Positions 51,501 to 60,384 of a stretch of DNA of 61,623 nt are shown here, one piece after another. Position 1 is the stretch's first letter. The number at the start of each line of letters is the position of its first letter. This DNA is from Thermoprotei archaeon (GTDB lineage Archaea > Thermoproteota > Thermoprotei > QMSL01 > B3-G16). The stretch covers positions 1 through 61,623 of the forward strand of contig JAGGXX010000021.1 in NCBI GenBank assembly GCA_021162845.1. The letters run 5' to 3'. Below the pieces are notes generated by a model. It was not told where the DNA came from. It did no database searches and saw only the letters and a list, made by a program, of their open reading frames with translations. The translations under genes were made by a program, and so were the position numbers.

Positions 51501-53022
51501 TCGCCTCTACGGAATGCCACCCGATACATATAGGGGAGGTTGCACGGATACGCCTGTTATAAATTACTTAATGGCATTCGTAAGCGATGACTACCTGATA
51601 TCGCCTAGGGTATGGCTATATCCAACGTCTGTATATCCGTATGGCGTTACGGCCTTCGTAGTTGGTCCTACTGGTCGCTCAGTACAAATGAGCCCCTTAG
51701 TTTTCCTAGGCATGACTTCCGAGGAGGCTAAGTTATTATTTAAGAACTGCCTAGTATCTGGTTTCATTAACTTCATAAGGCCAACCGACTGTTTAGTGCC
51801 CGATACACTGGCGAGGACATTGAACATCACGATAGGAGACAACATATATGTAAAAGGGCTTGACATAAACCTGACCGTAGTGGGTATAATAACGTCTCCT
51901 GGCATGCTCTATGACTTTAACGGACGTCCACTGCTTCCCGCAGATCCAGCGCAATCGCCTACGGTCTTTCATCTACCTACGGCATATAGGGAAGAGAACC
52001 CACCAAGTCCAGTTAGCATCGACAACTTAATAGTAATTCCGTGGCTTACGGCCTATAAATTAGGTGGTTTTATATCCAGTGTAGCACTTTTACCAAAGCA
52101 CAATGTAACAATGAATGAGGTAGCCCAATTAGCTGAGAGAATAGCCATGGGTATAGACATACCTGTTTATATAAAGCACAATGACGTGTTTTACGGAGCT
52201 AGCAGGCTTGTGACATACAGCTTTGCCGGATGGAACTTCATGGCTATTCTCTTAGTACTCGCATGCCTCTCGATAGCTAACTCCATGATCGCGAATACTC
52301 AAAGGCGCAGAAGGGAGATATACGTCTACTCCGCCGTAGGTCTTTCGCCTGCGGGAGCTACGCTCATGTTCATAACCGAGGCCCTGACCTACGCTACATT
52401 AGGCCTTGTGCTGGGCTACCTGTTGGGTTACGGCATAACCGCCATGCTCATACGCACTACGCCGACGGCATTCATGCTATCATTCAACATGTCATCCCTA
52501 TTCGTCCTCATTTCCCTGGGAGCCATAATGCTCACCATACTCGGTACGGCGTTATATCCCTCGATAGTAGCGGCTAAGCTGATAACCCCATCATTAGAGC
52601 GGCGATGGAGGATTCCCACAAAGCCCTCAGGTGATGTATGGGAGATACCGCTCCCGACGAGGATAACTACCAAATCCGAGGTTCTAGGCATGCTCAACTA
52701 CCTGCACGAATACTTCTTAGGTGCCGGTTCAGCAAGGCCAGGCTTCAGAGTTCTCGAGGTCTTAGGCATGGACCCCGATAACTTGGCCTTAAACGTAAGG
52801 ATCGCCCTCACGCCGCTTGAAATCAACATACATCAAGATGTAACGATTAAAGGTACTGAGGCTCCCGATGGCACGTACAGCCTGACGATCATAGCCAGGA
52901 GGCTAAGTGGGGATTACAAGGGATGGACCATAAGGAACTATTACTTCGTAGACGACGTTAGAAAGCAGGTGCTACTATGGAGGACGTTGCCGCCTGAGGA
53001 ACGCACCAAATACATGAAATAA
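48511..53022 (+). CDS. Giant M28-peptidase-like / FtsX-like permease fusion protein
   Basis: A 1503-residue protein from ATG 48511 (GGTGAG six bases before). It has a signal anchor (about 15-35); an M28-type domain with inserted PA-like segment (about 50-500); a carboxypeptidase-regulatory-like beta domain (about 510-610); a helical stalk; four membrane helices (about 825-915); then an FtsX/MacB-type permease module (about 945-1345; RRRREIYVYSAVGLS) and a C-terminal cytoplasmic domain. In the M28 part HYD (H274, D276) and GAED remain, but the catalytic Glu-Glu pair is Tyr321-Tyr322 (LSGYYQFL) and the last zinc His appears replaced (WFTPLND). It is likely a binding or gating domain. Confidence 0.78.
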   Translation: MIVDKIKMKMKNVAPLLLFLIICSIISASFIAQSVSSFNQEGATLEDEVNNAIKGLDYDNIKVHVKALSALATRVPGYPDYYKAVVYISSTLRGYGLRPVVQNYSAVMPIDEGSYIKVISPRPMKIKAYALWPNDVQTCMTPPEGIRGKLVYVGRGDLRELRGVDLFGSIALMDFNSMDNWVKLAELGVKAFVFMEPPATDSVESFLKSIPVPAYIPRLYVKAEDARVLKELADENAVVELHVNMRWKEIQASNIIVSINGTEHPDEVIVVSAHYDSWSIVPGIAPGAEDAVSVSLLMELARYFAEHRPSRSLWLVALSGYYQFLTGPAEWVEMNYFSDEVQSGKVKILLHLDVDLSSEDTGIDLLYTSWPLWLGADAQSGSRYNWISQRINYYASIALGSTGQIVSERFVNPTFLIDQRWGRQPYMRDYGGSWAEWLYIPTVQVSFQTGILGITLRTQWARRLNWFTPLNDYEFINWSNIKEQAKLVTAIIAGFAYESDWKTEIRTPTRFSLALQYGAMPFGYVTLEGKVMEFNISKGWYAPVPNALVRIWWGGTESRYLGWQFLCRYTFADENGRFTFHGLHPYRQAWLDAWKFNETTGRIIYTVDSGMYGTAQQMAGGIRADILPVTHPASILLPVFRCEEVTVFGLIDIRLLRHQQVPYAAPAYSFMVYDYDTKSEPIFYRTWLARSFGVGMAFVKKGKRITLTFNPNIGELRRPIFVLTNSTEDNPEGYGFLVKGPLTIYRTTYRAAKDLYYICKGRYSTLRNYYIINPSVDELLKEAKRYLDLAEACFANKTWDLAYAYSLVAMSLSEVNYYSGVMPLYDEASVFLLFYALTAIMFAVFFERLVLHQIGAKRVLGIGIMLFATFAVLGWLTPLFAVLQSSLVAIMGVGLFILGMFIVTVLSSEVREVIERGAELRLGRHIVRTEKVAAMMHALGTAVDNMRRRPLSTVLTLLTIIVFVAAQTAFTSASYKITLSYSPVSQCNLPYNGLEIRRLYGMPPDTYRGGCTDTPVINYLMAFVSDDYLISPRVWLYPTSVYPYGVTAFVVGPTGRSVQMSPLVFLGMTSEEAKLLFKNCLVSGFINFIRPTDCLVPDTLARTLNITIGDNIYVKGLDINLTVVGIITSPGMLYDFNGRPLLPADPAQSPTVFHLPTAYREENPPSPVSIDNLIVIPWLTAYKLGGFISSVALLPKHNVTMNEVAQLAERIAMGIDIPVYIKHNDVFYGASRLVTYSFAGWNFMAILLVLACLSIANSMIANTQRRRREIYVYSAVGLSPAGATLMFITEALTYATLGLVLGYLLGYGITAMLIRTTPTAFMLSFNMSSLFVLISLGAIMLTILGTALYPSIVAAKLITPSLERRWRIPTKPSGDVWEIPLPTRITTKSEVLGMLNYLHEYFLGAGSARPGFRVLEVLGMDPDNLALNVRIALTPLEINIHQDVTIKGTEAPDGTYSLTIIARRLSGDYKGWTIRNYYFVDDVRKQVLLWRTLPPEERTKYMK

Positions 53023-53113
53023 TCATCAACTTTTATAAATCATAACCAGTTCTCAATTACCTAAATAAGATTAATCTAGTCACATAATTCTCCAGCTTCC
53101 TTAAGGTGACCTC

Positions 53114-54190
53114 ATGATTAGTTCACGTGAGAGGGTGCTAAGGGCCTTATATCATGAGGAGCCCGATAGAGTTCCACTCGATGCGTGGTTTTCCTATCCG
53201 TTTTACGTAAGGCTCCGCAAATACTTGGGGGAGAAGGATGGGGAGAAGATACTCAAGTTCCTGGGAGTGGACGTGAGGTATACGGGAGTTGCTCCACCAT
53301 CTAGCTTCTTAAGAGACGCCAAGGTGGATCCGAGGATACATTATGGTGTGGGGATTCCCGTCGGTGAGGATGCGCTAAAGGATGAGTGGGGCATAATAAG
53401 GAAACTAAACGTGACTAAGATTAGAAGTCGAGTCGTGTATTACCCCCTACAGCACTTAAGCCTAGACGATTACGAGGTGCCCGACCCGCATGCCGATGGA
53501 AGATATGATGGTGTGGAGCTAGCGGTCAGGCGTTATGGTGATGAGTACTTCATACTCGCTGGTCTAGGCTGTGACTTCCTATTCTCACAGGGTTGGTACC
53601 TCAGGGGGTTCAGGGAGCTACTGACCGACATGTATCGCAGGCCTTGGTATGTTGATAAACTCTTCGACGAGATGATGAAATATTACATTGGGGCCGCCGA
53701 GGAATTACTGGATAGGGGGGTCGATTGCATACTCATAGCGGACGACCTAGCTGGACAACGGGATCTGGTGATCTCACCCCGCCTGCTCGACAGGTACTAC
53801 TGGCCTCGCTTCAGGATTATAGCCCACTTGGTCAAGCGTAAAGGTGCCTTTCTAGCCTTTCACTCAGATGGTAACATATTTAGGATACTCCCTAAGCTGA
53901 TAGAGTTGGGCGTCGATATAGTGAACCCCATACAGCCGGAGTGCATGGATCCGGTTGAGGTCAAGGAGATGTATGGCGATAGGATAACCCTTCATGGCAC
54001 CTTGTCCATACAGAGGACGCTACCTTACGGTAGGCCTAATGATGTGAGGCGGGAGGTCATAGAGAGAATACGGACTTGTGGGCATAATGGCGGCTTGATA
54101 TTAGGCCCATCGAATCAAGTACTCGAGGATACACCAATAGAAAACTTCCTTACGATATATGAAACTGTGAAAAAGTTCGGTTATTTGTAA
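53114..54190 (+). CDS. Uroporphyrinogen decarboxylase-like protein (MtaA/URO-D superfamily)
   Basis: A 358-residue TIM-barrel protein starting SSRERVLRALYHEEPDRVPLD, the standard start of URO-D-like proteins outside haem synthesis, with DCILIADDLAGQRDLVISP, FLAFHSDGN and TLHGTLSIQ. In corrinoid methyltransferases of this family the motif is HxCGN; here it is HSDGN, so the zinc-binding Cys is Asp. A haem role is unlikely; methyl transfer or another C1 or deoxysugar reaction is possible. It lies between the M28-FtsX gene and the second OPT-like gene, on the same strand. Confidence 0.83.
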   Translation: MISSRERVLRALYHEEPDRVPLDAWFSYPFYVRLRKYLGEKDGEKILKFLGVDVRYTGVAPPSSFLRDAKVDPRIHYGVGIPVGEDALKDEWGIIRKLNVTKIRSRVVYYPLQHLSLDDYEVPDPHADGRYDGVELAVRRYGDEYFILAGLGCDFLFSQGWYLRGFRELLTDMYRRPWYVDKLFDEMMKYYIGAAEELLDRGVDCILIADDLAGQRDLVISPRLLDRYYWPRFRIIAHLVKRKGAFLAFHSDGNIFRILPKLIELGVDIVNPIQPECMDPVEVKEMYGDRITLHGTLSIQRTLPYGRPNDVRREVIERIRTCGHNGGLILGPSNQVLEDTPIENFLTIYETVKKFGYL

Positions 54191-54374
54191 TATAACGTAA
54201 AGAAGAATTTAATTCACAGTTTATAGTTAACTCTTAGATAAATATCCCCGAATAACAATCGCTTATCTTAGTTCTCTAATTAAGGTTTTTGTTTGAAGAG
54301 CACATTGGTAATGCTTAAATTCTCTATGAAACCTAAGGTATAAAACAGCATTTATACTCTCCAGGTGTTAGGCC

Positions 54375-56459
54375 ATGAGTGGAGAGGTACCTGAGGAGCT
54401 TCAAGACCCATTGCCCACAGCTAAAGCTTGGATCGCCATGATAATAATGTGGTTCGTGGTGTTCTTCGTATCTTTCTTCACTAGGTATCTAGCCCCAGCG
54501 TATTACTGGCTCGTCCAGGGATGGTGGATACCCCTGATATACGTGATAATAATCCTAGAGATCTTAAGAAAGGCGGGCATCAAGGTCACTCCAGCTCAAC
54601 TAGCATTGTTGACGATACCAATGTTCTGGTTCGGTAGTAAGGCTTGGTATACTACGTTCACAGGGGAGACTAATTTGTTTAATACGATACCAATGTGGTT
54701 CCACAGCTACACAAGACAAGCGATATACATTGAGAGCCTAAGGCCATATTATCTTGAGTCTGGTTTGCCTGATTGGCTTGTTCCTAAGGATGTTGATGCT
54801 GTTATCACCATGTGGCATGGCTTATCGGCTGGCCAAGGAATACCATGGGGAGTATGGATAGGCCCAATAACAGCATACTCAATATTCTTCATAGCACAAA
54901 TACTCATATTTGCATATACTGTATACCTGCTAACTGGCCCTCAATGGGTGGAGATGGAACGCGTCGTCTATCCTAATACTGCTCCTACTGTTTATCAGAT
55001 TGTTACTTGGGGTAAGAGGGATGAGCAAGGAAAATCACAACTCTTCAACCTAAGGGTAACGACGACGAAGATATTCTGGATCTGCGTGATCATAGGCTTG
55101 ATAATAGGCTTACCTTCCTATGGTAATGTGATAGCGCCATTTTACTGGATGCAGTACATCTACGGAGGGTACGGTGGAGGCCTATGTCTCTTCGTCTTCG
55201 ATCCCACTTTGATGACAAGATCTATACTCCCAGGATGGGGAGCTAAAAGCTATTTCTATTTGGGTAGTGCCCTATGGTTCGTACTATGTCCTTGGGACAC
55301 CTTAATCTCGATAATCATAGTATATTTCGTCTTTGCGGGTCTCTTGCCTTTCATCTTGGTCAAGGCTGGCCTAGTGACCTACTCCCCTGGAATGGAGTCA
55401 TTCCCATACTCGAGCATAGGGACACAACAACCATTCCCCTACATGTTATTATCCATTGGCACGACGTTCGGCCTTGGTTTCTGGTATTTGTGGCAGATGA
55501 GGGGTAGGTTTAGGCTTATGTTTGATGCGTTATCCGGTAAGCGCATTATCCATAGGGGTCTCAACATTAGGAATGCGACGATAATCTACATAATACTAAT
55601 CATAGTATGGCTGGTATGGTGGATAGCAGCAGGCCTAAACCCAATCCAAGCAATACTAGGATTCATACTATACATGGCATGGTGCTTAACAGCTGGGCGG
55701 ATCTGGGCTGAGAATGGCCCATGGGGACGTGAATGCACTGGAGAACATTGGACGTGGGTATGGCCAATAGGCGCTGCCATGGGATCCTATGGTTGGGCTC
55801 CGCCTAATACTGGTACGGCTGCTTATGCTGCTGGCATATTCTCAGCAGCATACTCATCATGCCTAAGCTGGAACAACGACCCCTGTAGTCTAGGTGGTAC
55901 TGGTGCCATGTACAAAGTCCTCTACGAGAACAAAGTACACATGGGCAAAGCGCTCTCACTATTCACGATATTCGTCATAATTATGGTTCCTATGTACTTG
56001 ACCCTTGATGTCTATCTTAGTTATCATATGGGTTATGTGAACCTAGGCCCACAGGGAACACTAACACCATGGAACCACGCATCAATAGCACTAGACAGGG
56101 GTATACGTGCCTTAAGCTACCCAGGCGGCTTCGATATAAATTACTACATGTCTTGGACTTTAGCAGGAGCTGTACTGGGCATCATATTGGCATGGATGAG
56201 AGCCACATTCGCTTGGTTCATATTCAACCCCGTATTCTTTGCAGCGATGGATGCACTTCATTGGTGGTGGGTGCAGGCTATAGTCGCTGCAATTATAAAG
56301 CTTGTGCTAACTAGGGCGTTGGGTGCCAAGAGGGCAGAGGAGTTTATACTGCCCATAGTAGCTGGAATCCTAACGGGCGCAGGACTACCATACATCATTG
56401 CTGGTATCTATGCTTGGGCTAATGGAGTCCTGCCGAATGTGGCTACTAATTGGAGGTAA
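54375..56459 (+). CDS. OPT-like multispanning membrane protein (paralog 2)
   Basis: A 694-residue membrane protein with about 14-16 helices, same superfamily branch as the 46494 gene (DUF6784/6785-type OPT). Features include KAWIAMIIMWFVVFFVSFFT, GPQWVEMERVVYPNTAPTVY, GRIWAENGPWGRECTGEHWT and a C-terminal FNPVFFAAMDALHWWWVQ followed by KLVLTRALGAKRAEEFILP. The two paralogs probably transport related substrates. TATA-like TATAAAAC (54341-54348) and AGGTGTTAGGCC precede the ATG. GH53 follows 59 bases later. Confidence 0.75.
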   Translation: MSGEVPEELQDPLPTAKAWIAMIIMWFVVFFVSFFTRYLAPAYYWLVQGWWIPLIYVIIILEILRKAGIKVTPAQLALLTIPMFWFGSKAWYTTFTGETNLFNTIPMWFHSYTRQAIYIESLRPYYLESGLPDWLVPKDVDAVITMWHGLSAGQGIPWGVWIGPITAYSIFFIAQILIFAYTVYLLTGPQWVEMERVVYPNTAPTVYQIVTWGKRDEQGKSQLFNLRVTTTKIFWICVIIGLIIGLPSYGNVIAPFYWMQYIYGGYGGGLCLFVFDPTLMTRSILPGWGAKSYFYLGSALWFVLCPWDTLISIIIVYFVFAGLLPFILVKAGLVTYSPGMESFPYSSIGTQQPFPYMLLSIGTTFGLGFWYLWQMRGRFRLMFDALSGKRIIHRGLNIRNATIIYIILIIVWLVWWIAAGLNPIQAILGFILYMAWCLTAGRIWAENGPWGRECTGEHWTWVWPIGAAMGSYGWAPPNTGTAAYAAGIFSAAYSSCLSWNNDPCSLGGTGAMYKVLYENKVHMGKALSLFTIFVIIMVPMYLTLDVYLSYHMGYVNLGPQGTLTPWNHASIALDRGIRALSYPGGFDINYYMSWTLAGAVLGIILAWMRATFAWFIFNPVFFAAMDALHWWWVQAIVAAIIKLVLTRALGAKRAEEFILPIVAGILTGAGLPYIIAGIYAWANGVLPNVATNWR

Positions 56460-56518
56460 GATGGCGGTAAACGATCTTCATAATTTTTTTATCCATGTTT
56501 TCTCAATGTATTTTTACC

Positions 56519-57568
56519 ATGCTTCTCTTCAATGGTATTGACGCGAATTATGCCCCATTAATGATGGGCCTAGGCTTCAGTTGGAGGACGGAACGAGGAG
56601 AGCCCATAGGGGATTTATATCGTTACTTGGCTGAGAAGGGGATTAATTGCGCTAGGGTTAGGCTTTGGGTGGGTGAGGAGGGTTCTTCTAGGTTCCACTA
56701 CGCTACCTCTGTCATGGAGATGGCCCGTGAGGCTAACATGGACGTCTACTTAGTCATATTCCTCTCAGAGGGATGGGCTGACCTCTACAAACAACCCGCT
56801 CCTAAGGCATGGGAGACCTTAAGCATTGAGAGAAAGACGGAAGTTGTAAAGGTCTATACAGCGGATGTCATCAAACGCATCGTACATATGGGGTTCAGGC
56901 CCGTGCTTTATCAGGTAGGCAATGAGATAGATTACGGTATATGTGGTATCTTCGCTTCAGATAAGAAGAGGAGAAAGAACGTGAATTGGCTTAAGAGGCG
57001 TATATGGCGGTACGAAGCTGAAGTCCTGAGGTCTGCCTTTGAGAGCATAAAGAGCGTGGTTCCCGATGCCTCCTTAGCAATTCACCTCGGCAAGTGGTGG
57101 GATCATACTTTATTCACCTCATTCCTTTCGGCGATGGAGGAGTTCAACGTCGATTATGATGTGCTATGCATATCATTCTATCCGACTGGTCTTGGTGTCG
57201 GCTTTGAGGTCTTAGATAAGGTAAAGGAAGCGGCTGATTCCCTAGGGAAGGCGCTCATTATAGCGGAGTACGCCTATCCAAGTGGTCCCATGAAGGGCCA
57301 ATTCTGGTTCATGAATAAGCAGGTTCCAGGATATCCCATGACGCTTGAGGGGCAGGCTAAGTGGATAAGGGATTTCATCTCCTACTGCCGAGAGCTCGGC
57401 GTACGCGGGATCTTTTACTGGAGTCCTGAACTTTATCTGCCTCGGATGAGGAGAAAGGATGACCCAGGGCCACCGGAGATGCCCTTAGGCTTCGGATGGG
57501 AACCAATGGCCTTATTCGATGGGAGTGGAAAAGCCAAACCTGCCATTAATTCCCTTAACCCGCGGTAA
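56519..57568 (+). CDS. GH53-type glycoside hydrolase (endo-beta-1,4-galactanase-like), no signal peptide
   Basis: A 349-residue protein with GH53 features: NGIDANYAPLMMGLG start, INCARVRLWVG, VVKVYTADVIKRIVHMGFRP and the acid/base Glu136 in QVGNEIDYG, the nucleophile Glu250 in IIAEYAYPSG, and GIFYWSPELYLP at the end. Studied relatives cut beta-1,4-galactan in pectin side chains, but they are secreted. Here ATG 56519 lies about 27 bases after a T-rich TATA element and no signal peptide precedes the domain; ATG 56495 would add only eight residues. A cytoplasmic enzyme acting on imported oligosaccharides is likely. Confidence 0.82.
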   Translation: MLLFNGIDANYAPLMMGLGFSWRTERGEPIGDLYRYLAEKGINCARVRLWVGEEGSSRFHYATSVMEMAREANMDVYLVIFLSEGWADLYKQPAPKAWETLSIERKTEVVKVYTADVIKRIVHMGFRPVLYQVGNEIDYGICGIFASDKKRRKNVNWLKRRIWRYEAEVLRSAFESIKSVVPDASLAIHLGKWWDHTLFTSFLSAMEEFNVDYDVLCISFYPTGLGVGFEVLDKVKEAADSLGKALIIAEYAYPSGPMKGQFWFMNKQVPGYPMTLEGQAKWIRDFISYCRELGVRGIFYWSPELYLPRMRRKDDPGPPEMPLGFGWEPMALFDGSGKAKPAINSLNPR

Positions 57569-57570
57569 TC

Positions 57571-57580
57571 CTTATTTAAC
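57571..57580 (+). promoter_or_regulatory. TATA box placing a leaderless start at 57603
   Basis: CTTATTTAAC is centred 27 bases before ATG 57603. It lies just after the GH53 stop and argues against the earlier in-frame ATG 57519, which is inside GH53. Confidence 0.55.
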
Positions 57581-57602
57581 ACTGCTAGGATTTAACAATC
57601 CC

Positions 57603-57971
57603 ATGCCCTTCTTCAAGAGCAATAGAAAGCTTCCTTATCCTAAAGTAAAGTTAAACCATCAAGAGTATTACGTCGTATCCCCCTCCGTTGCACGGGATTT
57701 GAACGGCGTGAGCGTATGTATTGAAGGAACCGTCAAGGAAAAGCCCAGGATAACTTATTATTCAGCAGGATGGCCTTGGAGCATAGAGAGAATCATAGAA
57801 GAGGACCATGGTCATAGGACGACGTTCAAGTTAGACGATGATCTAACTGTAGTCGTGAAGGGCGTAGCTCTGGTTAAGGTTGGAGAGAAGGTTAAGGTTT
57901 ACGGAAGAGTTAAAGGAGGTATACTCTATGCCGAGATAGTCATAAGCGAATTAGCCGAATACTATTCATGA
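57603..57971 (+). CDS. Hypothetical OB-fold-like protein
   Basis: A 122-residue beta-rich protein from ATG 57603. SVCIEGTVKEKPRITYYSAG, VVVKGVALVKVGEKVKVYGRV and YAEIVISELAEYYS suggest an OB-fold-like barrel, similar in feel to small archaeal proteins of unknown function. No catalytic motif is visible. It sits between GH53 and the SDR gene with its own TATA box. Confidence 0.55.
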   Translation: MPFFKSNRKLPYPKVKLNHQEYYVVSPSVARDLNGVSVCIEGTVKEKPRITYYSAGWPWSIERIIEEDHGHRTTFKLDDDLTVVVKGVALVKVGEKVKVYGRVKGGILYAEIVISELAEYYS

Positions 57972-58037
57972 ACCGTTAACCTTAGTGAAAAGTTATTTAT
58001 GTATTTCAATCATAAACCGGACACTTAGGGGATCAGG

Positions 58038-58835
58038 ATGTCACCTATGAGCTTTGAATCCGTTAAGGAGCTGTTCTCGTTGAAGGGTAAGAAGGCTATT
58101 GTAACTGGTGCTGGTGGAGGAATAGGTAGCGCGATAGCATTCGGCTTCGCGGAATTCGGCGTAGATGTAGCCCTTGTTGATATAAATGCTGAAAGCATAG
58201 AGGTCCTTAGGGAGAAGTTAGAGAAGGCCTTCCCCGTAAAAGTCTTAGCCGTCCCTGCTGATGTCTGTGATATAAAGCAAGTCGAGTCCGCAGTTAGCAA
58301 GGTGATTGATGTCTTCGGTCGCATCGACATACTCGTGAACTGTCATGGCATCGGTCAATGGTGTCCTGCTGAGGAGATGAGCGAAGAGGACTGGGACAAA
58401 ATGATTGCGGTAAACCTAAAGGGTGTTTTCCTGATGTGCCAAGCGGTAGGGCGGCACATGATCAAACAGAGGTATGGGAAGATCATAAACATAGCCTCGA
58501 TGTCGGGTAGCATAGTGAATAGACCCCAACCCCAGGCCCACTATAATGCATCGAAGGCAGGGGTCATAATGCTCACTAAGAGCCTGGCCGCCGAGTGGGC
58601 CAAGTACAATATAAACGTCAATAGCATAAGCCCTGGGTATACCCTAACCCCCTTAGTCGAGAACCTACTCAAGAATAACCCCAAATACGCCGAGTATTGG
58701 AAATCCTTAATCCCCCTAGGGCGCTTTGCGAGGCCCATAGATATAGTCGGAGCCGTGCTCTTTCTAGCCTCAGATGCGGCAAGCTATATCACAGGGCATG
58801 ACCTAGTGGTCGACGGCGGGTATACTATATGGTGA
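58038..58835 (+). CDS. Short-chain dehydrogenase/reductase
   Basis: A 265-residue classical SDR: cofactor motif TGAGGGIGSAIA, acidic Asp after the second strand (ALVDINAE; NAD(H) preference), NCHGIG, catalytic Ser in NIASMSGS, YNASK catalytic Tyr and Lys, and the SPGYTLTPL and GHDLVVDGGYT end. Close types oxidise sugar alcohols or sugar acids, which suits the nearby isomerase and galactanase, but the substrate is not determined. GGGGATCAGG is the ribosome site. Confidence 0.88.
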   Translation: MSPMSFESVKELFSLKGKKAIVTGAGGGIGSAIAFGFAEFGVDVALVDINAESIEVLREKLEKAFPVKVLAVPADVCDIKQVESAVSKVIDVFGRIDILVNCHGIGQWCPAEEMSEEDWDKMIAVNLKGVFLMCQAVGRHMIKQRYGKIINIASMSGSIVNRPQPQAHYNASKAGVIMLTKSLAAEWAKYNINVNSISPGYTLTPLVENLLKNNPKYAEYWKSLIPLGRFARPIDIVGAVLFLASDAASYITGHDLVVDGGYTIW

Positions 58836-59133
58836 TCCGCCCATGAACATCATTAGAAGCTGAGCACTCTTCTAAAATAGCTAGTGGCTCCTCATTTTGA
58901 CAAAGGGACGTGAAGATCTCGGGCTATGAAAGTGAGAATGGCTCTATTCCCTTCCTCGAAATCCTAAAAGCATATCGATTTTTCATGATTTGTTTTAGGG
59001 ATTTAGGTCTAAGCTCCTGAAGCTACACTATGAAGAGTTTCTTAACGTATCCTCCTTATATTAATAAAGATGAACTCGTTAATTTGCGACTTCCTTTCAT
59101 GCATCCTGTCTAGTTTGGGAGGATAAAAGTTCG
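58836..59133. other. Intergenic region with possible terminator hairpin
   Basis: There is no gene in these 298 bases. TTAGAAG (58853-58859) and CTTCTAA (58869-58875) form a perfect 7-bp stem with a 9-base loop, 18 bases after the SDR stop; it may be part of the terminator. The rest is plain AT-rich sequence between convergent genes. Confidence 0.4.
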
Positions 59134-60156
59134 TCATTGGTTCAAGCGTATCGGGTTAGTCCATGCTACCTTACCCTCTCGGTCGATGACCTCCACCCTC
59201 ACGTAACCATGGCCTAGACGTCCTTCGATGTGGATAGCTTCAAGCCCTCTCCGTCCGTAGGATATCTCAAGCTTAATCGCTCCCCTAGATACGAATACTC
59301 TCTTTAGGCCTTTCTCTTCAGTAACCTCTAGGTTATCAAAGAGATCCTTCAGTTCCCGTCGTCCCTCTGGATTACTCCACATCTCCAGTATCCTCGGGAT
59401 GAAACTCTCGTGAATGCATATGCCTCTTCCATTATGCGAGATTATGTTAACCCTAGCTGCTGGAGTAGCCTCTATATGGAGTAATTCATCAGTCAATTCC
59501 AGCTCCTGTATCATAGGACCTGTAGAGGAGTAGAAACGCCCCTCTTTTAGGCTCTTCATTACTGCTTCCTCATCCTCTTCAGGAACATCTATCCAAATCC
59601 ACCCTCCATCGGCATCTATGGGGTACATGAAGTACCTATGCGCATCATCGACGGCAACCCCCCATATCATCAAGCCCCTTGAGAGTAGCCCATCCCAGTG
59701 CACGGTGGAATATCCCTTACCCACCTCTACGTCGCATCCAGTGTTATAGATCTCGATAGCGATGTATCCCTCAATATCCATAAGATCTCCATGGGTCAAG
59801 GAGGACCAATACGGATGTGCTATGAGGGCTAATCCCCCCATCGAGTTAACGGCATCTATGACATCTTGGACCTCCCTTAGCTTAAGGATATGTGGGTCAT
59901 CTACTCCCAGCGCCACCACGTGATAAGGCTCTCCCAGCCTACTTTTTCCCCTAGACAGTTCAACTCCTGATAAAGTGATTATGCTCCTAGAGTTTGCATT
60001 TGTTATCTTCTCGTGATCCGTTATCGACACTAGATGATAGCCGCGATGCGCGTAATACTCGATTACATCTTCTGGCGCTAATCGGCCATCAGAGGCTGTA
60101 CTATGACAGTGTAAAGATCCCTTTATCCATGACTTGTCGGAGCTTATCTTATACAT
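59134..60156 (-). CDS. PHP-domain metal-dependent phosphoesterase-like protein
   Basis: A 340-residue protein with a PHP domain: GSLHCHSTASDGRLAPEDVIEYY (first His pair and Asp), VSITDHEKI, LSGVELSRG, LIAHPYW and AVDDAHRY. These supply the nine-residue metal site, so hydrolysis of a phosphoester is likely; substrates of such stand-alone PHP proteins are diverse. A C-terminal beta-rich domain of about 110 residues follows (PAARVNIISHNGRG onward). It is downstream of 60409 on the same strand, with a hairpin-bearing gap of about 250 bases. Confidence 0.85.
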   Translation of the reverse strand: MYKISSDKSWIKGSLHCHSTASDGRLAPEDVIEYYAHRGYHLVSITDHEKITNANSRSIITLSGVELSRGKSRLGEPYHVVALGVDDPHILKLREVQDVIDAVNSMGGLALIAHPYWSSLTHGDLMDIEGYIAIEIYNTGCDVEVGKGYSTVHWDGLLSRGLMIWGVAVDDAHRYFMYPIDADGGWIWIDVPEEDEEAVMKSLKEGRFYSSTGPMIQELELTDELLHIEATPAARVNIISHNGRGICIHESFIPRILEMWSNPEGRRELKDLFDNLEVTEEKGLKRVFVSRGAIKLEISYGRRGLEAIHIEGRLGHGYVRVEVIDREGKVAWTNPIRLNQ

Positions 60157-60226
60157 GTCTCATTACCGTCCACGTATAATCAATGAAAAACCCAAGCGAT
60201 TTATGCTTTTTTGCTTGGTATCGCCT

Positions 60227-60314
60227 AAGAGATCAAGGAACACGCCTACACATTCGTGATCTCTTGTCAGGAGATTGGAAACTTGTAGCTAAAGGTATCG
60301 TAAAAGGGTCTCAT
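60227..60314 (+). ncRNA. Candidate structured RNA element, copy 2
   Basis: AAGAGATCA (60227-60235) pairs perfectly with TGATCTCTT (60257-60265) around a 21-base loop containing CACGCCTACACATTC. TAGCTA (60286-60291) and CTCAT (60310-60314) follow in the same order and similar spacing as at 29728-29815. A TATA-like GATTTATGC lies about 25 bases before the stem. A second short hairpin CCAAGC/GCTTGG is at 60192-60218. Expression is unproven. Confidence 0.35.
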
Positions 60315-60384
60315 GATTTATCAATTTATTAAGGTAATTTTATAACCTTTTAGCTAATTATAATCATTAAATGTTCCTCTAGAT

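Noticed and set aside
53114-54190. True uroporphyrinogen decarboxylase of haem synthesis
   Set aside because: The start motif and HSDGN motif fit the MtaA-like or uncharacterised branch, and no other haem genes are nearby.
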